Positions 1 to 6,277 are shown, counted from the stretch's first letter. The stretch is DNA of 7,888 nucleotides from Nitrospinota bacterium (GCA_015231995.1 JADGAO010000162.1:1-7888), one strand, 5' to 3'. Made by a program: numbers and translations. Notes: generated by a model from the sequence alone, not told the origin.

Positions 1-1
1 T

Positions 2-589
2 CTGGATATGGAGCCTCGCTCATCCGTATGCGGATCCGGCGGCATCATGCTGGTGGATAAAGCCTCTGCCCTTGCGATTGGCGGGTTTGACGAGGATTTT
101 TATTTCGGTTACGACGACGGGGAGTTCACTTACAGGATCACGGCGTCGGGGCGCAGTGTCATCCAGGTTCCACGCGCGAAGATATACCATATAGAAAAAC
201 CGGGCAGACGAACCGACAGGCTCCGGTTCCAGATACGTGGCAGGTGGGATTTCATCTTGAAAAACTATGCGGCCCGGACGCTAGTTCTGCTCGCTCCGGC
301 CTTGTTGGTGTTCGAGATCGCCAACGTGTCGTTTCTGGCTTCCAAAGGGCTGTTCGGCGAGTGGATGAAGGGTTTGAAAATGATTCTGGGCAATATGAGC
401 CGAATCATGGAAAAAAGGTCGGAAACTCAGAGCATGAAAAAAAGGCCGGACAGGGAACTGCTCGCGTCTGGCGAGATATACATGTTCCCGTCGAGGCTTG
501 GGGGGGGTATAGTCCCGTTTATGAAAAAAGTTTTCGAGGGTGGGTTGAGCGCGTACTTCGCGCTGGTTCGTCCGCTTCTATCCAAATGA
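2..589 (+). CDS. Family 2 glycosyltransferase, C-terminal part (5' end outside window)
   Basis: The reading frame is open from base 2, so the gene begins upstream of the window; the ATG at 8 is probably internal. The visible part starts with GSGGIMLV, then GGFDEDFYFGYDDGEFTYRI (about residues 25-44 from that ATG). This matches the end of the GT-A fold in rhamnosyltransferase-like family 2 enzymes, where an acidic (E/D)D pair (here DDGE) supplies the catalytic base; V-P-x-A-K-I-Y-H follows as the last strand. Residues 90-112 form a hydrophobic, probably membrane-associated helix, and a basic tail follows. Such enzymes transfer a sugar from a nucleotide-sugar donor to a growing glycan at the cytoplasmic face of the inner membrane. 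The donor and acceptor cannot be read from this fragment. The deacetylase gene starts 12 bp after the stop, so the two are probably one operon. An in-frame G8 run lies at 500-507, near the 3' end. Confidence 0.85.
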   Translation: MDMEPRSSVCGSGGIMLVDKASALAIGGFDEDFYFGYDDGEFTYRITASGRSVIQVPRAKIYHIEKPGRRTDRLRFQIRGRWDFILKNYAARTLVLLAPALLVFEIANVSFLASKGLFGEWMKGLKMILGNMSRIMEKRSETQSMKKRPDRELLASGEIYMFPSRLGGGIVPFMKKVFEGGLSAYFALVRPLLSK

Positions 590-601
590 GATATTGAGCG
601 G

Positions 602-1744
602 ATGAATATTTTCGAACGAGGTAACGCTCTCGCGCAGGTTTGGACGGACGTAAAGAACTTCGCCACCTCCGCATATCCTTCTTTTGTGACCGGCGGCGAT
701 AAAACGCCGGAAGAGATTCCCGTCTTCTCGTTTCACGACGTGGCCCCGGAGAAATTGAACGATCAACTCGAATACCTGGCCTCCAACGGGTATGGAACCA
801 TCACCTCCGCCGAGTATGTCGAGCGTGGGGGGGGAACTAATGGTGAGCGGGTCGTCCTGCTGACGATTGACGACGGCAGGGCGTCGCTGTGGAATGTGGC
901 GTATCCTCTGCTTAAAAAATATGGGATGCGGGCGGTGGCGTTCATACCGTCTGGTGAGATGCTGGATGCGGTTTCGGCGCGGACGCCGACCATGTCCACA
1001 GCCGTGGGAGACGGGGATGTTTTATGCACATGGCCGGAGATTAAAGCGATGCGGGATGCGATTGATTTTCAGTCGCACTCGCTTTATCACTGGATGATGT
1101 TCACCGGCCCGGAGGTGGCCTGTTTTTTCACGCCGAAAATACGGGACGGATGGGCGCGTATAGACCTGCCGATTCCGCAGAGAGACGGCAAAGAGATACT
1201 GGCGCGTGATTACCCGCTCGGCGCGCCGTTCTACCAGATGGATTCGCGGCTCTCCGACAAACCCCGAATGATCGAGCCGGAAACTGTGCGATCAACGTTG
1301 GCCGAACATGTTTTGAGAAACGGTGGAGAAGCGTTTTTCGAGCGGCGCGGGTGGAAAGACGAGCTTATGTCGGTTCATCGGGATGCGTCTAAAGGGGCGG
1401 ATTTCCGTTATGAAACCGCCGAGGATATCTCCATCGCCATGTCGCTGGCCGCCGAAAAGTCCAAACGGATCATCGAAAACAAGTTGCCGGGCCACGTCGT
1501 AAACGGGTTTTGTCCCCCGTTCGGAATTGCAGGGTCAACGGCGGTCTCTGCCGTCGCCAAAGCCGGTTACGCAATCATGTATTGGGGAGTGAAGGTTCCC
1601 GAAAGCGCGCTAGCCGCTCCCGGCGTTATTCACGCCACGCGGGTGAAGGACGATTTTGTCTTCCGTCTTCCGGGAAAAGGGCGACAAACCCTTTTCAACA
1701 CTCTCGCAGGGAAAGCCTTGAGGCGTGTGGGATTGGGGACGTGA
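602..1744 (+). CDS. Polysaccharide deacetylase (NodB homology domain, carbohydrate esterase 4-like)
   Basis: The 380-residue protein has the landmarks of a CE4/NodB domain: FSFHDV at 42-47, the metal/catalytic aspartate motif as TIDDG at 88-92 (usually TFDDG), the zinc-binding H-x3-H motif as SHSLYH at 158-163, and FCPPFG at 303-308 where most relatives have R-x-P-[YF]. Family members remove N- or O-acetyl groups from glycans, using a divalent metal. About 140 residues separate the second and third motifs, much longer than in a minimal NodB domain, so there is probably an inserted subdomain. I see no signal peptide or membrane segment, which suggests action on a cytoplasmic, perhaps lipid-linked, intermediate. 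The ATG at 602 follows the glycosyltransferase stop by 12 bp; upstream there is only a weak purine stretch (gagcgg), so translational coupling is plausible. A G8 tract at 827-834 encodes Gly-Gly-Gly just before the catalytic motif. Family call is firm; substrate unknown. Confidence 0.88.
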   Translation: MNIFERGNALAQVWTDVKNFATSAYPSFVTGGDKTPEEIPVFSFHDVAPEKLNDQLEYLASNGYGTITSAEYVERGGGTNGERVVLLTIDDGRASLWNVAYPLLKKYGMRAVAFIPSGEMLDAVSARTPTMSTAVGDGDVLCTWPEIKAMRDAIDFQSHSLYHWMMFTGPEVACFFTPKIRDGWARIDLPIPQRDGKEILARDYPLGAPFYQMDSRLSDKPRMIEPETVRSTLAEHVLRNGGEAFFERRGWKDELMSVHRDASKGADFRYETAEDISIAMSLAAEKSKRIIENKLPGHVVNGFCPPFGIAGSTAVSAVAKAGYAIMYWGVKVPESALAAPGVIHATRVKDDFVFRLPGKGRQTLFNTLAGKALRRVGLGT

Positions 1745-1750
1745 TGTTTT

Positions 1751-2641
1751 TTACACCTTGGTGTTGAGCTTTTCCACTATCGCATGAATCACGTCGTCGG
1801 CCTCATCAAGCGTAGCCTGGCACGATCCTGCGCCTCTATGCCCTCCACCGCCGTATTCGGCCATGATCGAACCCACGTCCGCCTGGCACGTCCGGTTTAT
1901 TATGCTATGCCCGACGGCGATGGTGATCCGTTTTTTGTCGTCTGTCCTGAACGCTCTGATGGAAGAATGAGCCGTGGGGAACAGCGCATAGACGAGGAAA
2001 CGGCTACCGATAGGCGTGGATGGCAACGTGCGGAAGTCTGACACCACGACGTAGCCGTCTTGCCTTGTGTGTTTTTTGAGGCTCTCCTGAAACTCCACAT
2101 GCGCTTTGAAAAATTCCCGCGACCTGTTCCTGACTTCGTCCTCCGCCATTATCTTTTCGAGAGGCAGTTCCTTGATCCACTCGATCAGGCTCATAAAGTA
2201 TTGGCGTGACGGCGTGAACCCGGTGCGCGGATCCACCGTGCATGAAAGCCTCACCCATCCTTCCGGGCGGAGAATGTCGTTGAGCGAGAGCTGGGCGGAG
2301 TCTATTTTGTCCACCGCCTCCATGAGACTATCGTATTTCTTCCACGATGGGTGGGCGTAGTAATCGTAGATGAGCCTTGCGCAGGAAGGGGCAAGGCCGT
2401 ACTTTCCCTTGAACGAATCGGGCTTTGCGCCATGTCCGCTTTCCGACAAATGATGGTCGAACCAAAGGGCGCAATCGGGATGATATGGAAGGTTGACAAT
2501 GATGTCGTCGCCCTTAACCTCCACTTCCCCTTTCTGCATCATCTGGGGATGGACGAATGATATGTCGTCTATTTTCTCGACGTCCGAAAGAAGGACGGAA
2601 CACACAAGCCCGTCAAAATCGCCCCTTGTTATTATCCGCAT
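1751..2641 (-). CDS. DHH/DHHA1-family phosphoesterase (often annotated exopolyphosphatase-like)
   Basis: A 296-residue cytoplasmic protein. GDFDG at 7-11 supplies the first metal-binding aspartates, FDHHLS at 61-66 carries the name-giving DHH motif, a further acidic site lies in AVDKID at 109-114, and GGGGHRGAG at 264-272 is the substrate-binding glycine loop of the C-terminal DHHA1 domain. Known family members are manganese-dependent phosphodiesterases or phosphatases acting on short RNA (nanoRNase), pAp, cyclic dinucleotides or polyphosphate. The N-terminus MRIITRGDFDGLVCSVLL resembles proteins commonly labelled exopolyphosphatase, but the substrate cannot be told from sequence. It is the last gene of the minus-strand unit, 45 bp after purE. 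The ATG at 2641 is preceded by a G6 run and AAGG (complement of 2648-2655) as ribosome binding site. Its stop lies 6 bp from the convergent deacetylase stop. Confidence 0.87.
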   Translation of the reverse strand: MRIITRGDFDGLVCSVLLSDVEKIDDISFVHPQMMQKGEVEVKGDDIIVNLPYHPDCALWFDHHLSESGHGAKPDSFKGKYGLAPSCARLIYDYYAHPSWKKYDSLMEAVDKIDSAQLSLNDILRPEGWVRLSCTVDPRTGFTPSRQYFMSLIEWIKELPLEKIMAEDEVRNRSREFFKAHVEFQESLKKHTRQDGYVVVSDFRTLPSTPIGSRFLVYALFPTAHSSIRAFRTDDKKRITIAVGHSIINRTCQADVGSIMAEYGGGGHRGAGSCQATLDEADDVIHAIVEKLNTKV

Positions 2642-2686
2642 AGCGCCTTCCCCCCAAAAGGATCATTGCCCCGTCCGCCGTATGTG

Positions 2687-3190
2687 TCAGGCTTTTTTTC
2701 GCCCCGTCCCGGAAATCCGCCTGTCCGATTCTTCCACCGCCTCTTTCATCTTATCCCTGTATTCTTCCAGCTTCGCCATAAGCCGTTTGTCCGTAAGGGC
2801 CATTATCCTCGCCGCAAACAGAGCGGCGTTTTTGCCGCCAGCCTTGCCGATGGACACCGCCGCAACTGGCACTCCGCCGGGCATGTTCACAGTGGACAGC
2901 AGAGCGTCAATGCCGTTTAGCGGTCCGCCCGCCATCGGTATGCCGATCACTGGCAGAAGAGTCTCCCCCGCCACCACGCCCGCAAGATGAGCGGACATGC
3001 CGGCTCCGGCTATCACGGCTTTGGCTCCTTTGGTTTCTGCGCGTTTCACCAGAGAGCGGACTTTGGACGGCGTCCTGTGCGCAGAGGCTATATGAAGCTC
3101 ATAGCTTATGTCGAACTCGTCGAAAATTTTGGTGGCCTCCTGGCCCGTCTCAAGGTCAGACTCGCTTCCAAGCAGTATCAATACGTCCAT
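2687..3190 (-). CDS. purE: N5-carboxyaminoimidazole ribonucleotide mutase PurE
   Basis: A 167-residue protein, normal length for PurE. It converts N5-CAIR to CAIR in de novo purine synthesis in the cytoplasm, and the family forms octamers. Seen motifs: GSESD at 8-12 (phosphate loop), SAHRTP at 36-41 with the conserved histidine H38, AGAGMSAHLAGVVAG at 61-75, PVIGIP at 80-85, MPGGVPVA at 103-110 and SIGKAGGKNAALFA at 113-126. The layout fits class I (N5-CAIR mutase), which normally works with PurK; no purK is visible here. The ATG is directly joined to the upstream glcD stop (TGA then ATG with no spacer), and a strong GGAGGAGG Shine-Dalgarno sequence (complement of 3202-3209) lies within the glcD 3' end, 11 nt upstream. 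This supports both the start choice and translational coupling. The C-terminal tail is basic (GRKKA) and includes an A7 run. Confidence 0.97.
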   Translation of the reverse strand: MDVLILLGSESDLETGQEATKIFDEFDISYELHIASAHRTPSKVRSLVKRAETKGAKAVIAGAGMSAHLAGVVAGETLLPVIGIPMAGGPLNGIDALLSTVNMPGGVPVAAVSIGKAGGKNAALFAARIMALTDKRLMAKLEEYRDKMKEAVEESDRRISGTGRKKA

Positions 3191-4582
3191 TCAGCAGGCG
3201 GCCTCCTCCGGAACTATCTTACCTGGGTTTAAAATATTGTTCGGGTCGAAAACGGCTTTGAGCTTTTTCGTAAGCTCTATTCCGATTCCGCCTATTTCCT
3301 TTTCGATATACGGCGCCTTGGATATGCCGATGCCATGCTCGCCGGACAGCGTGCCGCCAAGTTCCAGGCAGATGTCGAACACCTCGTCCACGGCTACCTT
3401 GGCGCGTTCGTATTCCTCTTTATTCTTCTTGTCGGTCATGACGTTGACATGGATGTTGCCGTCCCCGGCGTGGCCGAAGTTTATTATAGGGAACCCCGAC
3501 CGCTCCGAAAGTTCCGCAAGCCGTTTCATAAGCGCGGGGATCATCGAGCGCGGCACGGTCACATCCTCGTTTATTTTCGACGGGCGCACACGCAGTATCG
3601 CCGGGGAGATTGACCTTCGCACTTTCCACAAGGTTTCACGCTCGGCCTCGTTTTTAGCCACGTCCACCTTCACCGCTCCCATCTTGACGCATATGTCTTT
3701 TATGCGGGCGAGTTCGGCGTCGGCTATGGCGGCGATTCCGTCGGTCTCGATAAGCAGTATCGCGGCGGCCTCCGTGGGAAGCCCTGCGTGAAGATAATCT
3801 TCCACTGCGGCGACGGCGCTTTTGTCCATGAACTCCAGAGTGCGGGGGATTATCTTGTCCCTGATGATCGCAGAAACCGTCTTGGCGGCGGAGTCCACGG
3901 TGGCGAACACGGCCAACGCCGTCCGCGCAGTCTCCGGTTTGGGAAGAAGCCGCAGGCGAATCTTGGTTATCACCCCCAGCGTCCCTTCGGAGCCGACCAT
4001 CAGCCTTGTCAGGTCGTAACCCACAACGCTTTTCACAGTCCTTGCGCCGGTATTTATTATCTCACCCGTGGGTAGAACCACTTCCAGCCCCAATACATAG
4101 TCGCGGGTGACGCCGTATTTGACGGCGCGTGGCCCGCCCGCTCCGGTGGAGACGTTGCCGCCGAGCGTGGACATCTTTAGCGACGCAGGGTCGGGCGGAT
4201 AAAACAGCCCCATCTCCTCCACCTTCTGCTGGAAAGTGGCGGTGATGACGCCCGGCTCCACAAGGGCTGTGAGGTTGTCCGTGTCTATCTCGAGGATGCG
4301 GTTCATCCGCGTCATGGAAAGCACGACGCCTAGATGGGTTGGGATAGCCGCGCCGACGAAACCCGACCCTGCGCCGCGAGGCGTGACGGGGAATCCGTAT
4401 TCGTTGGCCAGTTTCAACACAGCGCTAATCTGCTCCGGGGAATGAGGGAAAACGACCAGTTCAGGAATGCGTTCCTCTCCCGTTGCGTCGTAACCGTACA
4501 CGAGAAGGTCTTCCCTCGCGTCGGTCGCGTCACCGGGCGGGAATATGTCTTTTACCTTTTGTTTTACGTTCTGATCCATCAT
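3191..4582 (-). CDS. glcD: FAD-linked oxidase, glycolate/D-lactate dehydrogenase GlcD type
   Basis: A 463-residue protein, full length for the GlcD/D-lactate dehydrogenase family. The N-terminal FAD-binding domain shows TPRGAGSGFVGAA (67-79), DPASLKMSTLGGNVSTGAGG (131-150), VKYGVTRDYVLGLE (154-167) and GSEGTLGVIT (197-206). The C-terminal oxidase cap shows NEDVTVP (338-344), NFGHAGDGNIHVN (368-380), SGEHGIG (413-419) and the terminal NPGKI (452-456). Such enzymes oxidise 2-hydroxy acids (glycolate, D-lactate, D-2-hydroxyglutarate) and pass electrons to a partner iron-sulfur subunit or the quinone pool; the actual substrate is not readable. No glcE or glcF partner is present in the window. It heads the minus-strand unit glcD-purE-DHH. 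Two ATG codons stand in tandem (4582 and 4579), and there is no clear Shine-Dalgarno sequence before them, which is odd and may mean a short or poorly sequestered leader. Gene family is certain, exact symbol less so. Confidence 0.88.
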   Translation of the reverse strand: MMDQNVKQKVKDIFPPGDATDAREDLLVYGYDATGEERIPELVVFPHSPEQISAVLKLANEYGFPVTPRGAGSGFVGAAIPTHLGVVLSMTRMNRILEIDTDNLTALVEPGVITATFQQKVEEMGLFYPPDPASLKMSTLGGNVSTGAGGPRAVKYGVTRDYVLGLEVVLPTGEIINTGARTVKSVVGYDLTRLMVGSEGTLGVITKIRLRLLPKPETARTALAVFATVDSAAKTVSAIIRDKIIPRTLEFMDKSAVAAVEDYLHAGLPTEAAAILLIETDGIAAIADAELARIKDICVKMGAVKVDVAKNEAERETLWKVRRSISPAILRVRPSKINEDVTVPRSMIPALMKRLAELSERSGFPIINFGHAGDGNIHVNVMTDKKNKEEYERAKVAVDEVFDICLELGGTLSGEHGIGISKAPYIEKEIGGIGIELTKKLKAVFDPNNILNPGKIVPEEAAC

Positions 4583-4608
4583 AGGAATTCATGGTTGATT
4601 GAGGATTA

Positions 4609-4617
4609 ATGATAACA
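4609..4617 (-). promoter_or_regulatory. Candidate extended -10 promoter for the glcD unit
   Basis: Read on the minus strand, TGT-TATCAT forms an extended -10 element (TGn followed by a 5/6 match to TATAAT), 27 bp upstream of the glcD ATG. No good -35 hexamer stands at the usual distance, which is tolerable for extended -10 promoters. Transcription from here would give a leader of only about 20 nt, consistent with the missing Shine-Dalgarno sequence. Confidence 0.35.
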
Positions 4618-4650
4618 CGGAGGGTGAGACGCTAACCAGTTTTGCTTACC

Positions 4651-4668
4651 CGTGGTCGCCCGACCACG
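4651..4668. promoter_or_regulatory. Perfect 18-bp palindrome upstream of glcD (possible operator)
   Basis: CGTGGTCG, a CC spacer, then CGACCACG: two perfect 8-bp arms. It lies about 70 bp upstream of the glcD start and some 35 bp upstream of the candidate -10. The TGGTC...GACCA core recalls operators of FadR/LldR-type GntR regulators, which often control 2-hydroxy-acid oxidases, but the usual spacing between TGGT and ACCA is about 3 bp and here it is 6, so that link is tentative. No T-run follows on either strand, which argues against a terminator. Confidence 0.4.
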
Positions 4669-4732
4669 CCGCCTTTCCATTTCTATCCCTTTGCCAAAAA
4701 GACTTTTGCATAACCAAACGATTTCCATATTT

Positions 4733-4760
4733 TGTCATCATGAGGGAGCTTTTGCGACCA
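4733..4760 (+). repeat. TGTCATCCTGAG-family repeat, 5' fragment
   Basis: TGTCATCATGAGGGAGCTTT followed by TGCGACCA matches the first 28 bases or so of the two fuller copies downstream, with one change in the first block (TGTCATCA for TGTCATCC). The GAAGGATC and ATGACA halves are missing, so it is a truncated copy running straight into the next one. Confidence 0.7.
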
Positions 4761-4876
4761 TGTCATCCTGAGGGAGTTCCTTCTTCGCTTCGCTCGTCAG
4801 GACAAGCTTTCGACCGAAGGATCAATGTATAACAAAACATTCTTTTGATGGATTCTTCGCGTTGCTCATAATGACA
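4761..4876 (+). repeat. TGTCATCCTGAG...GAAGGATC palindromic repeat, full copy 1
   Basis: Begins TGTCATCCTGAGGGAG and ends in ATGACA (4871-4876), the inverse of its first six bases. Inside, GAAGGATC (4816-4823) can pair with GATTCTTC (4851-4858, one G-T wobble), so the unit can fold into a long imperfect hairpin. Compared with the next copy it carries extra bases around 4781-4810. From memory, repeats of this type occur in many copies in diverse bacterial genomes. Their role is not established; they behave like small non-autonomous palindromic elements. Confidence 0.75.
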
Positions 4877-4890
4877 ATTTCTGGCGACCG

Positions 4891-4970
4891 TTGTCATCCT
4901 GAGGGAGCTTGCGACTGAAGGATCAAAGTAAAAAAGAATGTTCTATTTGATAGATTCTTCGCAATGACAA
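4891..4970 (+). repeat. TGTCATCCTGAG...GAAGGATC palindromic repeat, full copy 2
   Basis: An 80-bp unit bounded by TTGTCAT (4891-4897) and its inverse ATGACAA (4964-4970). Inner arms GAAGGATC (4917-4924) and GATTCTTC (4953-4960) pair with one wobble, giving a hairpin around an A-rich loop. It is the most compact of the three copies. Both this copy and the previous one are preceded by GCGACC plus one or two bases, suggesting tandem duplication of a larger unit. Confidence 0.78.
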
Positions 4971-5008
4971 TATTCCGAATGCGATGGATTATGCAAAGGC
5001 TCTTCTGA

Positions 5009-5042
5009 AGGGGGAGTGGCGCGAAGCGGCGAGGGGGTTTAA
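5009..5042 (+). repeat. Degenerate GGCGC...GAGGGG repeat
   Basis: The pattern GGGGAG-T-GGCGC-gaa-GCG-GCGAGGGGGTTT matches in order and spacing the right half of the repeat at 7834-7888 (GAGAGGAA-GGCGC-ttt-GCGCC-aGGTGAGGGGTT). I read it as a decayed or partial copy of the same family. It encodes nothing. Confidence 0.5.
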
Positions 5043-5119
5043 TTTGCGCCGCCAACGTCATGACGAATCTGGAAGTTAAATCTCCTCTGCCGCTACGAAT
5101 TGCCATTACGGTTCATCGC

Positions 5120-5143
5120 AAAAGGCCAGGAGCCAAAGCTCCT
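5120..5143 (-). terminator. Possible terminator of the 5151-6245 gene
   Basis: On the minus strand, 7 nt after the stop codon, AGGAGC-TTTG-GCTCCT forms a 6-bp stem (5138-5143 with 5128-5133), followed by GGCC and a T4 run (5120-5123). The stem is short, the T-run is brief and four bases away, so termination would be weak to moderate. Confidence 0.4.
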
Positions 5144-5150
5144 ATTGTCG

Positions 5151-6245
5151 TTATGGAACTAGCCGGAAAAACATAAATACCCAAACAATTAATTCCACTC
5201 CTCCATATAAAACAGCTTTCCACCTTATTTTTACTTCTGATAAGCGATACCTTTTATATACGTCGCTAACGCGTCCCCAAAAACTTGACATCACGGCAAC
5301 CATTATTACAAATGGATAATCTGCGCCCCAATGCGCTCCTGAAAATAGTCCGAATATAAAAAACACCAATAAATACCATGCGGCGCGCCTTTGCTCTGGC
5401 GTAAAACGGATGAAAGAGTGCGAAGCCGCCGTGACAAGCAATAATCCAAACGCCCTGGCCTTGCATTCACACAACCAAGTTGGTTTGGTTTCATTCACGA
5501 AAGAATAATCAACAACCAAAATAGATCCCATGATCAGTATGAGTGACGCAGGCAAGTAGCTATAAACTATTTCTCGCCAGTTAAAACCTGACGAGAATGG
5601 GTTATAGATGTTCAATGCGGCTTTCAGGGCTGTTTTGAAGGTTGGTTCGTAAAAATGTCCCGTTTTGCTGAGCGTGAATGTACGCATCTGCTCCTGAAGT
5701 TGCATTAATTCACGACGATCTTTCTTCAGCTTTTCAAACACGTCTTGCGTTTTATGGATTTGTTCTCCCTTATCCAGCCATTCCTTTGTTTTTTGCGTAT
5801 GGAACTCGACCAGTTTACCTACCGTGGTATTCTGTGGCAAAATCGAACATTTAGATTTCTCAGGAGTATAATAAATATTGTAGTTAGGGAGAGTGGTCGT
5901 TTCTACTGAAAAATCTCCGATGTTGGATTCTAGAACTATCCATGTAAGGCTTACTGCGTTACTGAAAATATACTGGGAAACATAGCAATCAACTCCATCT
6001 TTGTTTGTAAAATACCGGTAATAAAAATTCCCATTAATCTCTTTTATGTGAAATTCCTTTTGTAGCGCAAAACCGTTTTCAAATAGTTCTTTACCTGCAT
6101 TTTCGAAAAATTCCCTGTCAATCTGGCTTATTTTGTCAAACCTCGCATCCTCAATTTCAAGCTCCTTTGTGATTTTTAAGTTTTTCTTTATGGTAATAAA
6201 GATGAATATTATCACTCCAGATAAAATTACGCCGAAGCTATCCAT
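5151..6245 (-). CDS. Unrecognised multi-pass membrane protein with cytoplasmic coiled-coil region
   Basis: I do not recognise this 364-residue protein. Visible architecture: an N-terminal membrane helix (about 5-20); a soluble region of some 200 residues, charged and Lys/Glu-rich, containing a likely coiled coil at about 150-192; then four or five hydrophobic segments near 228-247, 264-280, 289-304, 308-323 and 344-362, ending close to the C-terminus. There is no obvious catalytic motif. The start is well supported: AAGGTG (complement of 6250-6255) lies just before the ATG, and a promoter-like pair sits upstream. The gene is visibly AT-richer than every neighbour and uses AT-ending codons freely, which suggests horizontal acquisition. 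It stands alone, between repeats on one side and hicAB on the other, all on the same strand as hicAB. A sensor, transporter accessory or membrane effector are all possible; I have no basis to choose. Confidence 0.75.
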   Translation of the reverse strand: MDSFGVILSGVIIFIFITIKKNLKITKELEIEDARFDKISQIDREFFENAGKELFENGFALQKEFHIKEINGNFYYRYFTNKDGVDCYVSQYIFSNAVSLTWIVLESNIGDFSVETTTLPNYNIYYTPEKSKCSILPQNTTVGKLVEFHTQKTKEWLDKGEQIHKTQDVFEKLKKDRRELMQLQEQMRTFTLSKTGHFYEPTFKTALKAALNIYNPFSSGFNWREIVYSYLPASLILIMGSILVVDYSFVNETKPTWLCECKARAFGLLLVTAASHSFIRFTPEQRRAAWYLLVFFIFGLFSGAHWGADYPFVIMVAVMSSFWGRVSDVYKRYRLSEVKIRWKAVLYGGVELIVWVFMFFRLVP

Positions 6246-6277
6246 TTATCACCTTATTCTTATAAATACTCTACGGA

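Larger units (their letters stand above)
4583..5150. other. Non-coding repeat-rich intergenic region
   Basis: This 568-bp stretch between the divergent-facing end of glcD and the 3' end of the membrane-protein gene has no credible gene. Its glcD-proximal part holds the candidate promoter and the 18-bp palindrome. From about 4733 to 4970 it is made of TGTCATCCTGAG-type palindromic repeats, from 5009 to 5042 of a degenerate copy of the repeat at the window's right end, and at 5120-5143 there is a hairpin that could end transcription from the membrane-protein gene. The remaining bases at 5043-5119 show nothing I recognise. Confidence 0.7.

Noticed and set aside
244..597. Overlapping 117-codon reading frame inside the glycosyltransferase gene
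   Set aside because: Arginine/glycine-rich with no domain character, and it lies in a different frame of a clear family 2 glycosyltransferase. It is noted only as the frame reached by a G9 slip.
1753..1764. ACACC-TT-GGTGT palindrome at the convergent gene ends
   Set aside because: Considered as a shared terminator, but the stem is only 5 bp, it lies within the last codons of the DHH gene, and neither strand has a T-run in the right place after it.
2690..2700. A7 run near the end of purE as a programmed frameshift site
   Set aside because: It lies four codons before the stop in the basic C-terminal tail, and no long alternative frame or stimulatory structure is evident.
2493..2990. 165-codon plus-strand frame opposite DHH and purE
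   Set aside because: Antisense to two well-identified genes, proline/serine-rich composition typical of a shadow frame, no motif.
3108..3791. 227-codon plus-strand frame opposite glcD
   Set aside because: Serine/alanine-rich mirror of the glcD coding strand with no family resemblance; glcD itself is complete and unambiguous.
4599..4832. 77-codon plus-strand frame in the repeat region
   Set aside because: It is a translation of promoter DNA and palindromic repeats, with no ribosome binding site of note and no protein-like pattern.
4733..4970. CRISPR array
   Set aside because: Only three copies, unequal in length, with no regular unique spacers; the unit itself is internally palindromic over 80-116 bp and no cas gene is present.
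4894..5106. 70-codon minus-strand frame in the repeat region
   Set aside because: It spans two repeat families and has no recognisable domain.
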